DNA of 14,168 bases, from NCBI GenBank assembly GCA_003567575.1, contig PWZG01000545.1, positions 1-14,168 on the forward strand. The letters run 5' to 3'. Within the stretch, counting starts at the first letter, position 1, and every line of letters starts with the position of its first letter. Source of the stretch: PVC group bacterium (GTDB lineage Bacteria; Verrucomicrobiota; Kiritimatiellia; CAIKKV01; PXCX01). The position numbers and the translations under genes were made by a program. Below the pieces are notes generated by a model. That model saw only the letters and a list, made by a program, of their open reading frames with translations, was not told the origin of the DNA and searched no databases. Below are positions 1 through 8,784 of the stretch, piece by piece.

Positions 1-1055
1 CGCGCGTCATCCGTACCTGCTTCGGCGGCGGCAGCCTCGGCCTTTTCCTGAGCGGCAACAGCTTCAGCGGCCGCCTTACGCGCCTGTTCCAGCCGCTTTT
101 CGGCCTCTGCAACCGGTGCACGCGCCGGTTCGACCTTTGCCGCCGCTGCTTCAAGGGCTGCTTCGCGTTCCGGAATCAGCTTGCCCCATTCCGCGATCTC
201 CCTTTCGGCTCTGGCAACGGTGCTTTGCGCGCTCTCCATCGAAGCCCTGGCATCGCGGAGATGACCGGCCACGACGCCAACCTGTTGCTGTAACGCCATT
301 TGTTGTTGAATGGCGTCTTGCATTGCTAACCGCACCCGTTCTATCCGTTCCCGGAGTTCATCCTCCAATTCAGGCGCGTCGGAATGAACGGCATAAATCC
401 AGTACCAGCGTTCATAGCCGTGTCGCCGGAACTGGACAAGAGTATCCCCATGATCGTTGTGCGACAAAACCGAAACCGGAAGCGCGGTACCGTCCGCCGC
501 TTGCGCGACGATATCGCCGGCATTCTCGTTCAACCATCCGCCGGTAGGGATGCGCGCCATCATCGTCAGGGCAGACGATTCCATCAGATCATCAAGCACG
601 TATACCGGATAGCGCACACGGTAACCGTCGATCCATTCAGGGGTTCGGCGCGGTTCGGGCGTGTTCTCGAACTCCAGCACAGCGGCGCGGTCGGTCTCGG
701 ACAAAACCGCGAAATCAAAAGTTTTTTCAACTTTTACCACATCCCTTTCGTCGGCTTCTTCCGCATCCTCTTCCGGTTCTTCGGTTTGTTCAACCACGGC
801 CAGCACCACCTGATCAACATACAACCCGCGGTAGTCAGCCGTTATGGTACGTGTATCTTCGTCTTCGGTCAAAGTCCATTGCCGGTTCCGCATACCTTCA
901 GGAACATCGCGGGCTGCCGCCGTCAAGACAAAGCCCAGCGCAAAGACCAGCACCGTCAATATCCGGCGGCATGTCCAGACGCGTTTAATTGTCCGGTCCG
1001 CGTCCGTCGTGTCGCATGTCACCCAAAACAATCTGTTATTATCGAATCGGTTCAT
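1..1055 (-). CDS. Secreted SHD1-like / coiled-coil protein, 3' end outside window
   Basis: This open frame of 351 codons runs off the left edge without a stop. It starts at the ATG at 1055-1053, which overlaps the end of the upstream gene by 17 bp, suggesting translational coupling; the ribosome site is weak (GGA, about 6 nt upstream). Residues about 31-48 form a hydrophobic signal segment ending in LTAAA. Residues about 58-130 look like an SHD1 domain: a RQWT start, a TITADYRGLY strand, and a closing VLSETDRAAV typical of the 'LSeaD' end, with an acidic insert (about 92-105) in the middle. SHD1 in secreted proteins is known mainly from PVC bacteria. Residues about 150-225 resemble the beta domain of DUF2341-like proteins (weak). 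From about 228 on it is an Ala/Glu/Gln/Arg-rich coiled coil. It is probably exported and anchored or rod-like. No enzymatic motif is seen. The SHD1 call is by eye. Confidence 0.8.
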   Translation of the reverse strand, partial: MNRFDNNRLFWVTCDTTDADRTIKRVWTCRRILTVLVFALGFVLTAAARDVPEGMRNRQWTLTEDEDTRTITADYRGLYVDQVVLAVVEQTEEPEEDAEEADERDVVKVEKTFDFAVLSETDRAAVLEFENTPEPRRTPEWIDGYRVRYPVYVLDDLMESSALTMMARIPTGGWLNENAGDIVAQAADGTALPVSVLSHNDHGDTLVQFRRHGYERWYWIYAVHSDAPELEDELRERIERVRLAMQDAIQQQMALQQQVGVVAGHLRDARASMESAQSTVARAEREIAEWGKLIPEREAALEAAAAKVEPARAPVAEAEKRLEQARKAAAEAVAAQEKAEAAAAEAGTDDA

Positions 1056-1761
1056 AAGTTATCCGTAATATCCACTGATAGGGATCACGATTAAGGGGTA
1101 TCGGCATCCATATTTCGACTTCGGGATCCTCCACGGCAATCATCCAGCCGCGATTGGGCGCCACGCCGCTGTACCACAACTCGACGTCTTCGGTCACGGT
1201 CACGACTTGCTCGTCATCATCCGTCGGCTGTACAATGGATGTCGGCCGGGTGGCGCGGTCGGACGAATTCCCGCGCGCGCCGGGAAGCGCCCACTGAATA
1301 GGTGCGTCCGGAACCGTACGCCGGTAGCTATGGCCGACACCCGCGCCCCAGTCCGCCAACATGCGCCAAACAAACAATCGGGCGCCGGTTGTCGGTCGAC
1401 GGCGCTCGATAGGTATAACCCACTCCGCATGTGCGATCCGCTGTCGCGGCGGAATGACATCCAGGTTGTAGCGTATCAACACCGAACGCGTATTATCCAG
1501 ATCCAACCGATCGTTTAAAAATATACCGGCGCTGACTTCCCTCGCCGCCCAGCTTTGCCTGGGACCTGCCTCGCTTAAGACCGCCATTTTGTCAATAACC
1601 TCACCGGAAAGCTCGATGGTTCGCGCGGTAAGTTTTTGAAGAGGGAAGAAAAGCAAGCCGGACAGCAGGATCATGCACCCTACGCGGATTCGCGAGCCCG
1701 TCTGAAACCCCACCGGCGACGGTCGGTCCCCCCCCCAATTGATTGCATGCCGTGGCTTCAT
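1039..1761 (-). CDS. DNRLRE-like exported beta-sandwich protein (240 aa)
   Basis: The start is taken at the ATG at 1761-1759 because it forms an ATGA overlap with the stop of the upstream gene; an in-frame ATG at 1800 would overlap that gene by 43 bp and looks less likely. Residues about 27-41 are hydrophobic (CMILLSGLLFFPL), consistent with a signal peptide or anchor after an unusually long basic N-region. The body has the pattern of DNRLRE-type carbohydrate/surface modules: a short NDRLDLDNTRSVLIRYNL strand near residues 80-97, then AHAEWVIPI, and near the C-terminus GWMIAVEDPEVEIW and a last strand ILRITYEPIR. These modules occur in large secreted proteins, whereas here one seems to stand almost alone. 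A run of nine G's lies at codons 9-11. The family assignment is moderate; no catalytic residues are seen. The gene is inside a tightly overlapping operon. Confidence 0.75.
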   Translation of the reverse strand: MKPRHAINWGGDRPSPVGFQTGSRIRVGCMILLSGLLFFPLQKLTARTIELSGEVIDKMAVLSEAGPRQSWAAREVSAGIFLNDRLDLDNTRSVLIRYNLDVIPPRQRIAHAEWVIPIERRRPTTGARLFVWRMLADWGAGVGHSYRRTVPDAPIQWALPGARGNSSDRATRPTSIVQPTDDDEQVVTVTEDVELWYSGVAPNRGWMIAVEDPEVEIWMPIPLNRDPYQWILRITYEPIR

Positions 1762-2939
1762 GGATTCACCGTGTAAAGAGTTTGAAACCGTTCCGACCAT
1801 GCCAGGATGCGTCGTTCGCCACTTTTTAAACGCGCAAAGCCAGCCGTATCCGAAATTCTTCCATTGTCTTCCAGATCAAAAACATAAACTCCGTCCTCGC
1901 CGGCCACGGCGACCTGATCGGCGCCGCTCATCACCACCGGTGGGCCTTGGAATGAAGCATTCAACCGTTCATCGATCGCAACGATTTGCGGCAACAACGT
2001 CACATATCCGCGGGCTTGAAACATATGGGCCAAAAATCCGGAATTGCGGCCCGCGATATAAAAGGATGCATCGTCCGTCCGACCGCCAATCAAAACCGTT
2101 ACGGGCGCCTCATTTACGGTAAAACGAACGAAACGGGCGCGGCGGTTGAGCAGATCCCAGGTCACGGGACCGTGCGGACCCGCGAATACCACCGCATCGG
2201 AACTGCCGGCAACATACCCCAACCCGGGATTAAATCCGCGTCCCAAAACGCCAACCGATTCCGTCACGACCTCCATCAGATCGTCAGCATCGGCCCTGGG
2301 CATTCCGCGCCGGTCCAAAGGAACATAAGCGACGGCATGCCCCCCGTTATCACGCGCATGCGGTAGGAACAGGTTTCTGCCATTCTGGTCGAGTTCCGAC
2401 AATCCGATGGATTGTTGCCACCCGAAAGGCGCGCCGGCGCCGGTGCTGCGCAACAAGGTTAAACCGCCGCCGCCCGGCCGCATCAGATAGACATGCAACC
2501 GGTAAGCCAGCGCAAGTGTTTCCTCCGCGTTCTCCTCCGGCGGCAAGGCATCACAGAAAACGTAGATCAATGGTAACTGGGGATGCAGCGTCAGCGATAA
2601 CGGATAAACCGAAAGATGTTCCGTTCCTGCCGCGGCCGGCAGCGGCATGCGCACCGGTTCGGCGGCAGGCCGACCTTCATCGTCAAGAACAAACACCGAC
2701 AATTGCCGCCCATTTTCATCAGCCCGATGGCCTACTATGAAATACCCCATCTCCTCGTGGATCACGGCGGCATGGGCCGTCGGCGTCGTGACGCCTCTGA
2801 TATTACCGGTATATTCCATGACGTTCACAACCCTGGGCGCAGCCCATTGGCCGGCATTCACCGTTACGGCGGCCAATATCGCCACCGACGCCATAATGCT
2901 TCGCGGTCGAAAGAGTTGTAAAGACACGGACCCTATCAT
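1758..2939 (-). CDS. Secreted propeller-like protein of unknown function (393 aa)
   Basis: The start is set at the ATG at 2939-2937, which overlaps the stop of the upstream DUF4175-like gene by four bases (ATGA); a longer frame from 3002 would overlap it by 67 bp. The N-terminus is a clear signal peptide: RPRS, then SIMASVAILAAVTVNA, with likely cleavage near residue 29. The remaining sequence is beta-rich and Gly/Asp-rich, with recurring units such as YFIVGHRADENGRQLSVFVL, SLTLHPQLPLIYVF, VAVAGEDGVYVFDLEDNGR and RILAWSERFQTLYTV. This is the texture of YVTN/lactonase- or WD-like propellers. No catalytic motif or metal site is recognised, so I do not assign a function. A periplasmic or surface location is inferred from the signal peptide and the neighbours. 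Confidence 0.8.
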   Translation of the reverse strand: MIGSVSLQLFRPRSIMASVAILAAVTVNAGQWAAPRVVNVMEYTGNIRGVTTPTAHAAVIHEEMGYFIVGHRADENGRQLSVFVLDDEGRPAAEPVRMPLPAAAGTEHLSVYPLSLTLHPQLPLIYVFCDALPPEENAEETLALAYRLHVYLMRPGGGGLTLLRSTGAGAPFGWQQSIGLSELDQNGRNLFLPHARDNGGHAVAYVPLDRRGMPRADADDLMEVVTESVGVLGRGFNPGLGYVAGSSDAVVFAGPHGPVTWDLLNRRARFVRFTVNEAPVTVLIGGRTDDASFYIAGRNSGFLAHMFQARGYVTLLPQIVAIDERLNASFQGPPVVMSGADQVAVAGEDGVYVFDLEDNGRISDTAGFARLKSGERRILAWSERFQTLYTVNP

Positions 2940-5900
2940 GGGATAGCCAGCTTTTCGTAGTATCGCTGGACCGCGCTTTCGTAGCCTGGTATTGCGGTCC
3001 ACGGCGGTTCATCCAGGATACGGCCCTGATGGACGGCGTCGCGTGGTATGCTCGGGAAATGTCCGGATTGCGCGCCATGGAACACGACCACAGATCCGCG
3101 CAACAGATCAAGCGCCTGTGCCTGAAGCCGGAAAAGGTCCGCATCCGGCGGCTCGTCCAATCGCGACAGGGTTTCTTCCATGCGAGCGATGACATCGTCG
3201 AGATGATCGGTCGGCAGATAAAGATTGGTCAATTCCTTGCGAATGACCTTAAGCCTTTCAATAACCTGTTCCTGTTGCGATTCCATATCACGCATCAATG
3301 CGGCAACCCGGTGATCGAACGCTTCGCCTTGATGCTCGACTATATTATGTTTCTCCTGCGGATCGATGAGACGATCGACCATATCGTCGGTCCATTCGCC
3401 GGAATCTTCGAGGCTGAAATGGGTATCGGGATGATCGACCAACTTGCCGCCGATGCCGGTGGACACGTCATCCTGGGTATCTTCCGAGGCTTCATAGGCC
3501 ATGACACCTTCCTGATCGGGCACGGCTTCGTGACCTTCCTGGACGGCATCGCGTCCGCGGCGATCCACGCTTTTATCGCCCACGGTCATTCCGTGGGAAC
3601 GGGCGCCTTGACGACCGGATCGGGAAGCGCCGCCGATATGCGCGGTGGGCGGTTTCTCCTGGCCGGTCGGTGCGGAAGCCGCGGTCCGGCCGATCGGCAT
3701 GCCGCCCTTGCCCGGATCGCCCGGTTCGGAAAAAGCCTGCTCCGAAATCAGGTTGTAGGTCATATACTGTTCTTCAAGCAGATCGGCTTCGTCCAGCAAT
3801 TCGCCAACCAGATCTTCGAATTCCGTCTGCAAAAACGGTCTCACTTCGGAGGGCGGCAGATCGGAGAACGGAGGCGCTGGAAGCGCTTCCTCGCTGGGCG
3901 TCGATCCCAGCGTGAAATCATCAAGGGTGGCGTATCCTTGATCTCCCTCACCATACAGCACGCGGCGCATCCACTCTTCGAAGGGACGATCGTCAATTTC
4001 GTCCTCAAGTTCCTCGCCGGATGCATCCGCTTGATCCCGGTCGGCGTCATCCATATGTACGCCTTCTTCCAATATTTCGCGGCCTTCTGCATCGACAAGC
4101 GGCGACACGGCGTCGCCTGCCTGAAGTTTATCGATTTCCTGTTGCCAATCAATGTCGCTTTCGCGCAATCCTTCATCCTCCGCGAGCGCGCGACTGGCGG
4201 CTTCCGCGAGGGCAATTCGCAAGCCGACATGTATTTCGGCCAGTATTTCGGCGGCAAAACGCTGCTGCTCGGCTGCCGCCTCCCATTGTCCTTCGGTCAG
4301 ATGCGCGATCGCTTTGGTCATCGGCGCGAACAAATCGTCTTGCTGCAACGCATCGGATGCGGCGGCGAAAGCTTCCGCCATATACGGATCGGTTTCATCG
4401 ATCCAGACGGACAACCCGTCGAACGCCGTATGCGCCAGACCGCACAATCGTTGCACGGTTTGCTGACGCCGCACGGTTGAACGGCGCAACGGTTGCTGCT
4501 CGATTTGCGACTGCATCCCGCCGTAGGAAGCCGATTCGTTTGCCATATCGGATTGCCGTTCTGCCAGCATACCCACGAAGGATATCATGTTGGCTAATTC
4601 CCAGTCGCGCCGGAATTCGGTAAAACGGCCGTGTATATCGTCAAGCGAACGAACGGTCCGCTCCATTGCCAGACGCGCGTCGGCAAGCGCCGTCCGTTTT
4701 TGCGCGGGTGAATCGCGGCCTGGTACGCTTTCAATAATGCGTATCGCCCGTATCATTTCCGTATCGGCCAGCATACCAACCGAAATACGCAAGTTATCCG
4801 TTTCCGACGGCATATCCCGCGCGACTTGCGCCGCGGTACGTCGCAACCGTTCCTGTGCAGCGGCTTGTTCTTTCATGGCATCGGCCAATTGTTTGAGGGT
4901 ATCGGCATCATCCCAGCGCAATCCTGAGTCAGGATCGAATGACCGGATCGTTTGGGCGGTCTGACGGATGGCGCCACGCTGATCGGCAATCATTTCTTCC
5001 AGCGCGGATTCGGCGCGCAAAATGCGCTCGTAACGTCGTTGCAATTCCGCTTCGTCCCCAATGAACCGCAGGCTATGGATACTGCCGTCGACCCATTCGC
5101 CTTCACGCCTGGGATTGTTGTCGCGTGCGCGCAGCGCAATCTCAATCGTTTCCCCTTCAGCCGCCGCCAGCGCCGTCGGGAACAAGGCCAGATTGGTTTG
5201 AAAATCGAGGCTGCCGCTTTCGAGCGCCCACGTGCGCACCGGTTCCCAGGCGGCGACTTCGTCCGTATGCGCTCGATCATCGGATTGTCGTGTAAACAGA
5301 CCGACTTCCAACAGACCATAATCGTCGCCGGCACTGATTTGCAAAGGCATCACGGAGTCGATCATGATATCGTCTTTCCTGGATACACCACTCAGACGCA
5401 GCCGCGGCGGCTGATCCGCCAGTACGCGCAGGGTATGATGCGGCCCGACTTCGGGATCGCGTTCGGCCTGTCGTGTTTGCAACCGGTATCCTCGTTGATC
5501 ACGAAACGTGAACTCCGCCTTGAATTGCCTGTCGCCGATGCGTTCCAGCGATTCGCGCCGGATATCGGCGTCATTATCGACGGTTTCGACAAGCATTACC
5601 ACTTCGTCAACCGCTTGATCGAACGTAAACACGGTACGCGCCCTGGTTCCGTAAAGGGCTTCGAGATCGCCGCGATGATGCTCAACTGTCTCCGTCCGTT
5701 TGCCGGTATATTCGGGGAAGATATATTCCGTGCGAATCCGATGCAAACGCGGCTGTTTCAGCACGGAAATCGTATAGGTCGGCGTCCGGAAATCGCCACC
5801 GCGTACGCTGTAGGTACGGGTATTTTCTACGTTGCGGAAAATATGGCCTACCCGGTTCGTTTCAGGTGCGACGGCTACGGTCTCGACGTAGCGCTGACCG

Positions 5901-6637
5901 TCTTCCTCGCTGACAATCGACAGACTGTCGGGGCGGCGACCTTCGATCTCGATCTGGAGCACAATATCTTGACCCGGCGGCAATTCAATGTCTCCGGGCT
6001 CGACCGTCAACAGCGTCCGGTACATGGGCGCCACATCGGCAAACGGCATAAAAAGGCGGGTCGCCGCATTACTGAAATGATCGCCACGGAAACGCCAGAA
6101 ACCGATACCGCCGAGGCTGACCAACAAGGCGAGCGCCGCGGTGATCAGCGCCCGCCGGCTGTAGGCGGCTTGCCGCAGTTCGGCTTTACGCAATAAATTA
6201 TAGTTTTCCCGCAGCAATGCGGCGGCAAAATCGATAGATTCGTTATCCGTCGCTTCGCCACGCGGGATTTGAACCGTATTGATCAGACGGTTCTCCATTC
6301 CCCCAGCATGTTCGCGTTCGATAGCAAGCGCCACCTGGTCTTCCGTAAAGCGTGCCTGCCGGAAACGATCGGTCATGCGCCAAGCCACGCGAACTACAAC
6401 CGCCACGAACAGCAGGACGGCAATCAGCCTCGACCACAGCGGTAAATGCAACATGTTATCCAGCGCAAACACGATCCAAAGCCATGCCAACGGCAGAGCG
6501 ATCGCAAGGCCGACGGCTTCCATAATGATCAGCCGCCGCCAGCGCCGCGAACTGCGCCGGATGAGACGCTTCAAATCAGCCCGGATTTTAGCTATATCGT
6601 CCTGGACTTCAGGTTGTTGAGCAATATTCGTATCCAT
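2936..6637 (-). CDS. DUF4175-like large membrane protein with coiled coil (1233 aa)
   Basis: The ATG at 6637-6635 overlaps the stop of the upstream gene by one base (TAATG), so the pair is probably translationally coupled. Layout: a basic cytoplasmic head (RLIRRSSRRWRR), two transmembrane helices at about 37-59 and 68-86, a cytoplasmic stretch with the family-like phrase GGMENRLINTVQI (112-124), a third helix at about 163-181, and then a long exported part. Residues about 190-530 are a row of beta domains with phrases typical of this family: TRLFMPFADVAP, TVEPGDIELPPG, IRTEYIFPEYTG, LADQPPRL and ISAGDDYGL. From about 530 it is long Arg/Glu/Ala-rich coiled coil, then an acidic and Gly/Ser-rich disordered stretch, then a C-terminal end GYESAVQRYYEKLA. 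Such proteins are usually found beside MoxR ATPase/VWA genes; none is visible here. The molecular function is unknown. The family call is by eye. Confidence 0.85.
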   Translation of the reverse strand: MDTNIAQQPEVQDDIAKIRADLKRLIRRSSRRWRRLIIMEAVGLAIALPLAWLWIVFALDNMLHLPLWSRLIAVLLFVAVVVRVAWRMTDRFRQARFTEDQVALAIEREHAGGMENRLINTVQIPRGEATDNESIDFAAALLRENYNLLRKAELRQAAYSRRALITAALALLVSLGGIGFWRFRGDHFSNAATRLFMPFADVAPMYRTLLTVEPGDIELPPGQDIVLQIEIEGRRPDSLSIVSEEDGQRYVETVAVAPETNRVGHIFRNVENTRTYSVRGGDFRTPTYTISVLKQPRLHRIRTEYIFPEYTGKRTETVEHHRGDLEALYGTRARTVFTFDQAVDEVVMLVETVDNDADIRRESLERIGDRQFKAEFTFRDQRGYRLQTRQAERDPEVGPHHTLRVLADQPPRLRLSGVSRKDDIMIDSVMPLQISAGDDYGLLEVGLFTRQSDDRAHTDEVAAWEPVRTWALESGSLDFQTNLALFPTALAAAEGETIEIALRARDNNPRREGEWVDGSIHSLRFIGDEAELQRRYERILRAESALEEMIADQRGAIRQTAQTIRSFDPDSGLRWDDADTLKQLADAMKEQAAAQERLRRTAAQVARDMPSETDNLRISVGMLADTEMIRAIRIIESVPGRDSPAQKRTALADARLAMERTVRSLDDIHGRFTEFRRDWELANMISFVGMLAERQSDMANESASYGGMQSQIEQQPLRRSTVRRQQTVQRLCGLAHTAFDGLSVWIDETDPYMAEAFAAASDALQQDDLFAPMTKAIAHLTEGQWEAAAEQQRFAAEILAEIHVGLRIALAEAASRALAEDEGLRESDIDWQQEIDKLQAGDAVSPLVDAEGREILEEGVHMDDADRDQADASGEELEDEIDDRPFEEWMRRVLYGEGDQGYATLDDFTLGSTPSEEALPAPPFSDLPPSEVRPFLQTEFEDLVGELLDEADLLEEQYMTYNLISEQAFSEPGDPGKGGMPIGRTAASAPTGQEKPPTAHIGGASRSGRQGARSHGMTVGDKSVDRRGRDAVQEGHEAVPDQEGVMAYEASEDTQDDVSTGIGGKLVDHPDTHFSLEDSGEWTDDMVDRLIDPQEKHNIVEHQGEAFDHRVAALMRDMESQQEQVIERLKVIRKELTNLYLPTDHLDDVIARMEETLSRLDEPPDADLFRLQAQALDLLRGSVVVFHGAQSGHFPSIPRDAVHQGRILDEPPWTAIPGYESAVQRYYEKLAIP

Positions 6638-8676
6638 TATTGAAACTCTGCTTCGATTTCTCTGGGTTCATCCATCCTTACGATTAACGGATAATCTCTG
6701 TCGCGGCCGGCGGGAACATCCCCTCGCCAACGTCGGAATCCGGCCGGCCGCTGGTCTGCGCCGGCAACACGAATTTCCACCATGGCGTCCTCGGCAAACC
6801 AGCCCTGCCCTTGCGCATCAAGGCCGGCAGCGGTCGGCATCGCGGCGCCGGGACCCGCGGCAGTCGCTCGCAGGCGGTGTTCCGCGGTCCATTTCCAAAC
6901 CAGCGAGGAGTCTTCCTTCAAAACCAGTTCGCCTACATCCGTGGTATCGCCTTCCGCGGGGATGCTGCCCTCGCCTTGCCATCCTCGACACGTAAACCGG
7001 GAATCGCCAAGTTCCAGCGGCGAATGTTCAATGGTTAAACGAATATCGCTTCCCCACGGCAACACAACCGGCGCTCCGGGCGTCACGCTCTGCCCGTTCA
7101 ATAACGCGCCGCCCCACTCGGATTCAACGACCAATTGATGTTGGTCAACGGCAAACACGCTGAACAACGCGCCGGGCTCGCGGACCACACCCCAATCGTA
7201 TTCGAAACCGGTTACTCCCTGGCCAAACGTTTCTTCCACGGGTTCCTTGACGGCCTCCAAACCACGACGTACGCTGACAGCGGCAATATGATGTCCTTCG
7301 TCTGCCTGCACATCCAGAACCAAGTGTTCACCGAAGCGACGCAACACATCGCCGCCGGGCGTGACTTCTCCGTTGCCTTCCCAGCGAACCTCGATAAGCG
7401 GCGCAAAAATTGCTTCGATCGTATGATCACTGCTTACGTTATCGAATGTGTGCGACTGGTCCTGTCCGACCGAACGATTATCGACGACGAGATCGAAAAT
7501 ATCATGACCGGGAAGAGGATCGAGTTTATAGGTCTTGACCCAGCCCCGAGGCACCAGCGATTCGCCGGGATGCGTAATCCGGCCGCCGCCTTCCGGCGCA
7601 ACCGAAGCCGTCATGCGATGGGTTCGGTCAGGAAACCCCGGATGCCGCGTATCGCCGCCGAATTCATCCAGGTAGCCGGTGCCACTGACGGTCAGCGAAT
7701 TGAAACTGCGTTGTCCCGCGTTGACCGCGGCAAACCAGTCGCCGCCGGCCGGCGCATCGTCGGCGGGACCGCCACGCCCCATTGGATGGGACACCTTTAC
7801 GCCGTTAAGATACATCTGAAAATAAGGACCGCCGTAGGGAATCGAGCCGTAGTCCGTCAGGATCGTCACCCACAGCCATTCCTCGTTCTCGACATTGGTA
7901 TCATCCAAGACACTCCAGACCGGTCGGTTCCTGTCGACATTCCGATGATACAAAACCGCCTTTCCATCGCCATTAATGTAAAACGCCATTTGGGTTTCGG
8001 GTTCGACATTGACATTCGCCTCGCTCAACAGATCCGCCCGCAAACGTAAATCAAGCCAAACCTTGTCGGCATCCCCTTCGTCAAAATGCAGGGTGGCGGA
8101 ACTGCCGAAAATATGCATGACATGCGTATCTATCGCCAGGCGTTGGCCGCCGGCAAGCCTCGGATGCGCCAGCGGACGACGCGTTTCCGGAAGAATTTCA
8201 GCGCTCTGACCAACAAAGTCGCCATACCAAACATTGTGACCCATGTGATAACGGCCGGGGTTCTCATCCATGAACGTCTCGAGGAACGGCAGCTCACGCA
8301 CGTGCTCCAGACCAAACCGGACTTCCACCGTCTTATCGCCTTTAACCCCAGTGAAAACATAAGCCTCAGCGACATCGACAGGTTCGCCGTCAACCAGGAT
8401 CTCATACACGCGATAGCCGGGGTCGGGTCTAAACTTCAACTCGGCATCGGCGCCGTCCGGCACCGTAATCTCCAATCCCGGTTCAACCGAACCGTGATCA
8501 CCCGCATTCACACGTATCGTCCGCTCCGCCGCGGGTTCGTCGGACGACACGCCGGCCGCCATAATGAACCACGACAAAGCAACACCGATCCGCGCCAGGC
8601 CACGAACCATGTGACGCGAACCGCGCGAGCGAGACCAATCCGTCAGCTTAACCGCTTTGTCTTCAAAAAGTTTCAT
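6637..8676 (-). CDS. Secreted InlB-repeat / LamG-like surface protein (679 aa)
   Basis: The start at the ATG 8676-8674 is preceded by AGGGA with 5-nt spacing; the in-frame ATG at 8610 has no ribosome site, though it would give a shorter, more usual signal peptide. A hydrophobic segment lies at residues about 27-43 (ARIGVALSWFIMAAG). Then come a first bacterial/InlB-type repeat (about 53-122, with GDHGSVEPG and PDPGYRVYEILVDG), a LamG/concanavalin-like stretch (about 128-345, containing WLWVTILTDYG and FQMYLNGVKV), and four further repeat units at about 354-426, 427-511, 513-598 and 599-679, the last ending FRRWRGDVPAGRD and EIEAEFQ. These repeats are common in large surface proteins of Verrucomicrobia and Kiritimatiellae. 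It is probably exported and may be an adhesin or glycan-binding protein, but that is inference. No sortase or autotransporter anchor is visible. First gene of the envelope operon. Confidence 0.85.
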   Translation of the reverse strand: MKLFEDKAVKLTDWSRSRGSRHMVRGLARIGVALSWFIMAAGVSSDEPAAERTIRVNAGDHGSVEPGLEITVPDGADAELKFRPDPGYRVYEILVDGEPVDVAEAYVFTGVKGDKTVEVRFGLEHVRELPFLETFMDENPGRYHMGHNVWYGDFVGQSAEILPETRRPLAHPRLAGGQRLAIDTHVMHIFGSSATLHFDEGDADKVWLDLRLRADLLSEANVNVEPETQMAFYINGDGKAVLYHRNVDRNRPVWSVLDDTNVENEEWLWVTILTDYGSIPYGGPYFQMYLNGVKVSHPMGRGGPADDAPAGGDWFAAVNAGQRSFNSLTVSGTGYLDEFGGDTRHPGFPDRTHRMTASVAPEGGGRITHPGESLVPRGWVKTYKLDPLPGHDIFDLVVDNRSVGQDQSHTFDNVSSDHTIEAIFAPLIEVRWEGNGEVTPGGDVLRRFGEHLVLDVQADEGHHIAAVSVRRGLEAVKEPVEETFGQGVTGFEYDWGVVREPGALFSVFAVDQHQLVVESEWGGALLNGQSVTPGAPVVLPWGSDIRLTIEHSPLELGDSRFTCRGWQGEGSIPAEGDTTDVGELVLKEDSSLVWKWTAEHRLRATAAGPGAAMPTAAGLDAQGQGWFAEDAMVEIRVAGADQRPAGFRRWRGDVPAGRDRDYPLIVRMDEPREIEAEFQ

Positions 8677-8699
8677 ATCAATCCCTGTTTTAGCTGTTT

Positions 8700-8727
8700 T
8701 CTATATTATGTCGCTTAACTTCGTCAA
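8700..8727 (-). promoter_or_regulatory. Candidate sigma70 promoter of the envelope operon
   Basis: On the minus strand TTGACG (8727-8722) and TATAGA (8705-8700) are separated by 16 bp, 5 of 6 and 4 of 6 matches to consensus. The predicted transcript would start near 8693, leaving a leader of about 17 nt with the AGGGA ribosome site before the ATG at 8676. No competing pair with good spacing was seen; a perfect TTGACA further upstream (8777-8772) has no -10 at the proper distance. Confidence 0.5.
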
Positions 8728-8763
8728 CTTCTTCCGCAACACCTATATATGGTCTCAAAATGT

Positions 8764-8784
8764 CTTGATCATGTCAAGATCATG
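8764..8784. repeat. Operator-like repeat upstream of the envelope operon
   Basis: Two copies of GATCATG (8767-8773 and 8778-8784) lie 11 bp apart, one helical turn. An overlapping dyad has arms CTTGA (8764-8768) and TCAAG (8774-8778) around TCATG. It lies about 40 bp upstream of the candidate -35 box. This is the look of a dimeric regulator site, but no regulator gene is in the window. Confidence 0.35.

Noticed and set aside
384..1094. Plus-strand open frame of 236 codons
   Set aside because: It lies opposite the secreted SHD1-like gene, which has a signal peptide, domain structure and coiled coil and a coupled start; the plus frame shows none of these.
3029..4480. Long plus-strand open frame (483 codons) opposite the DUF4175-like gene
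   Set aside because: It is a GC-driven shadow of the coding frame on the other strand: no domain, Phe/Ile/Arg-rich random composition, no ribosome site. The same holds for 4952-6196 and 7135-8049 (plus).
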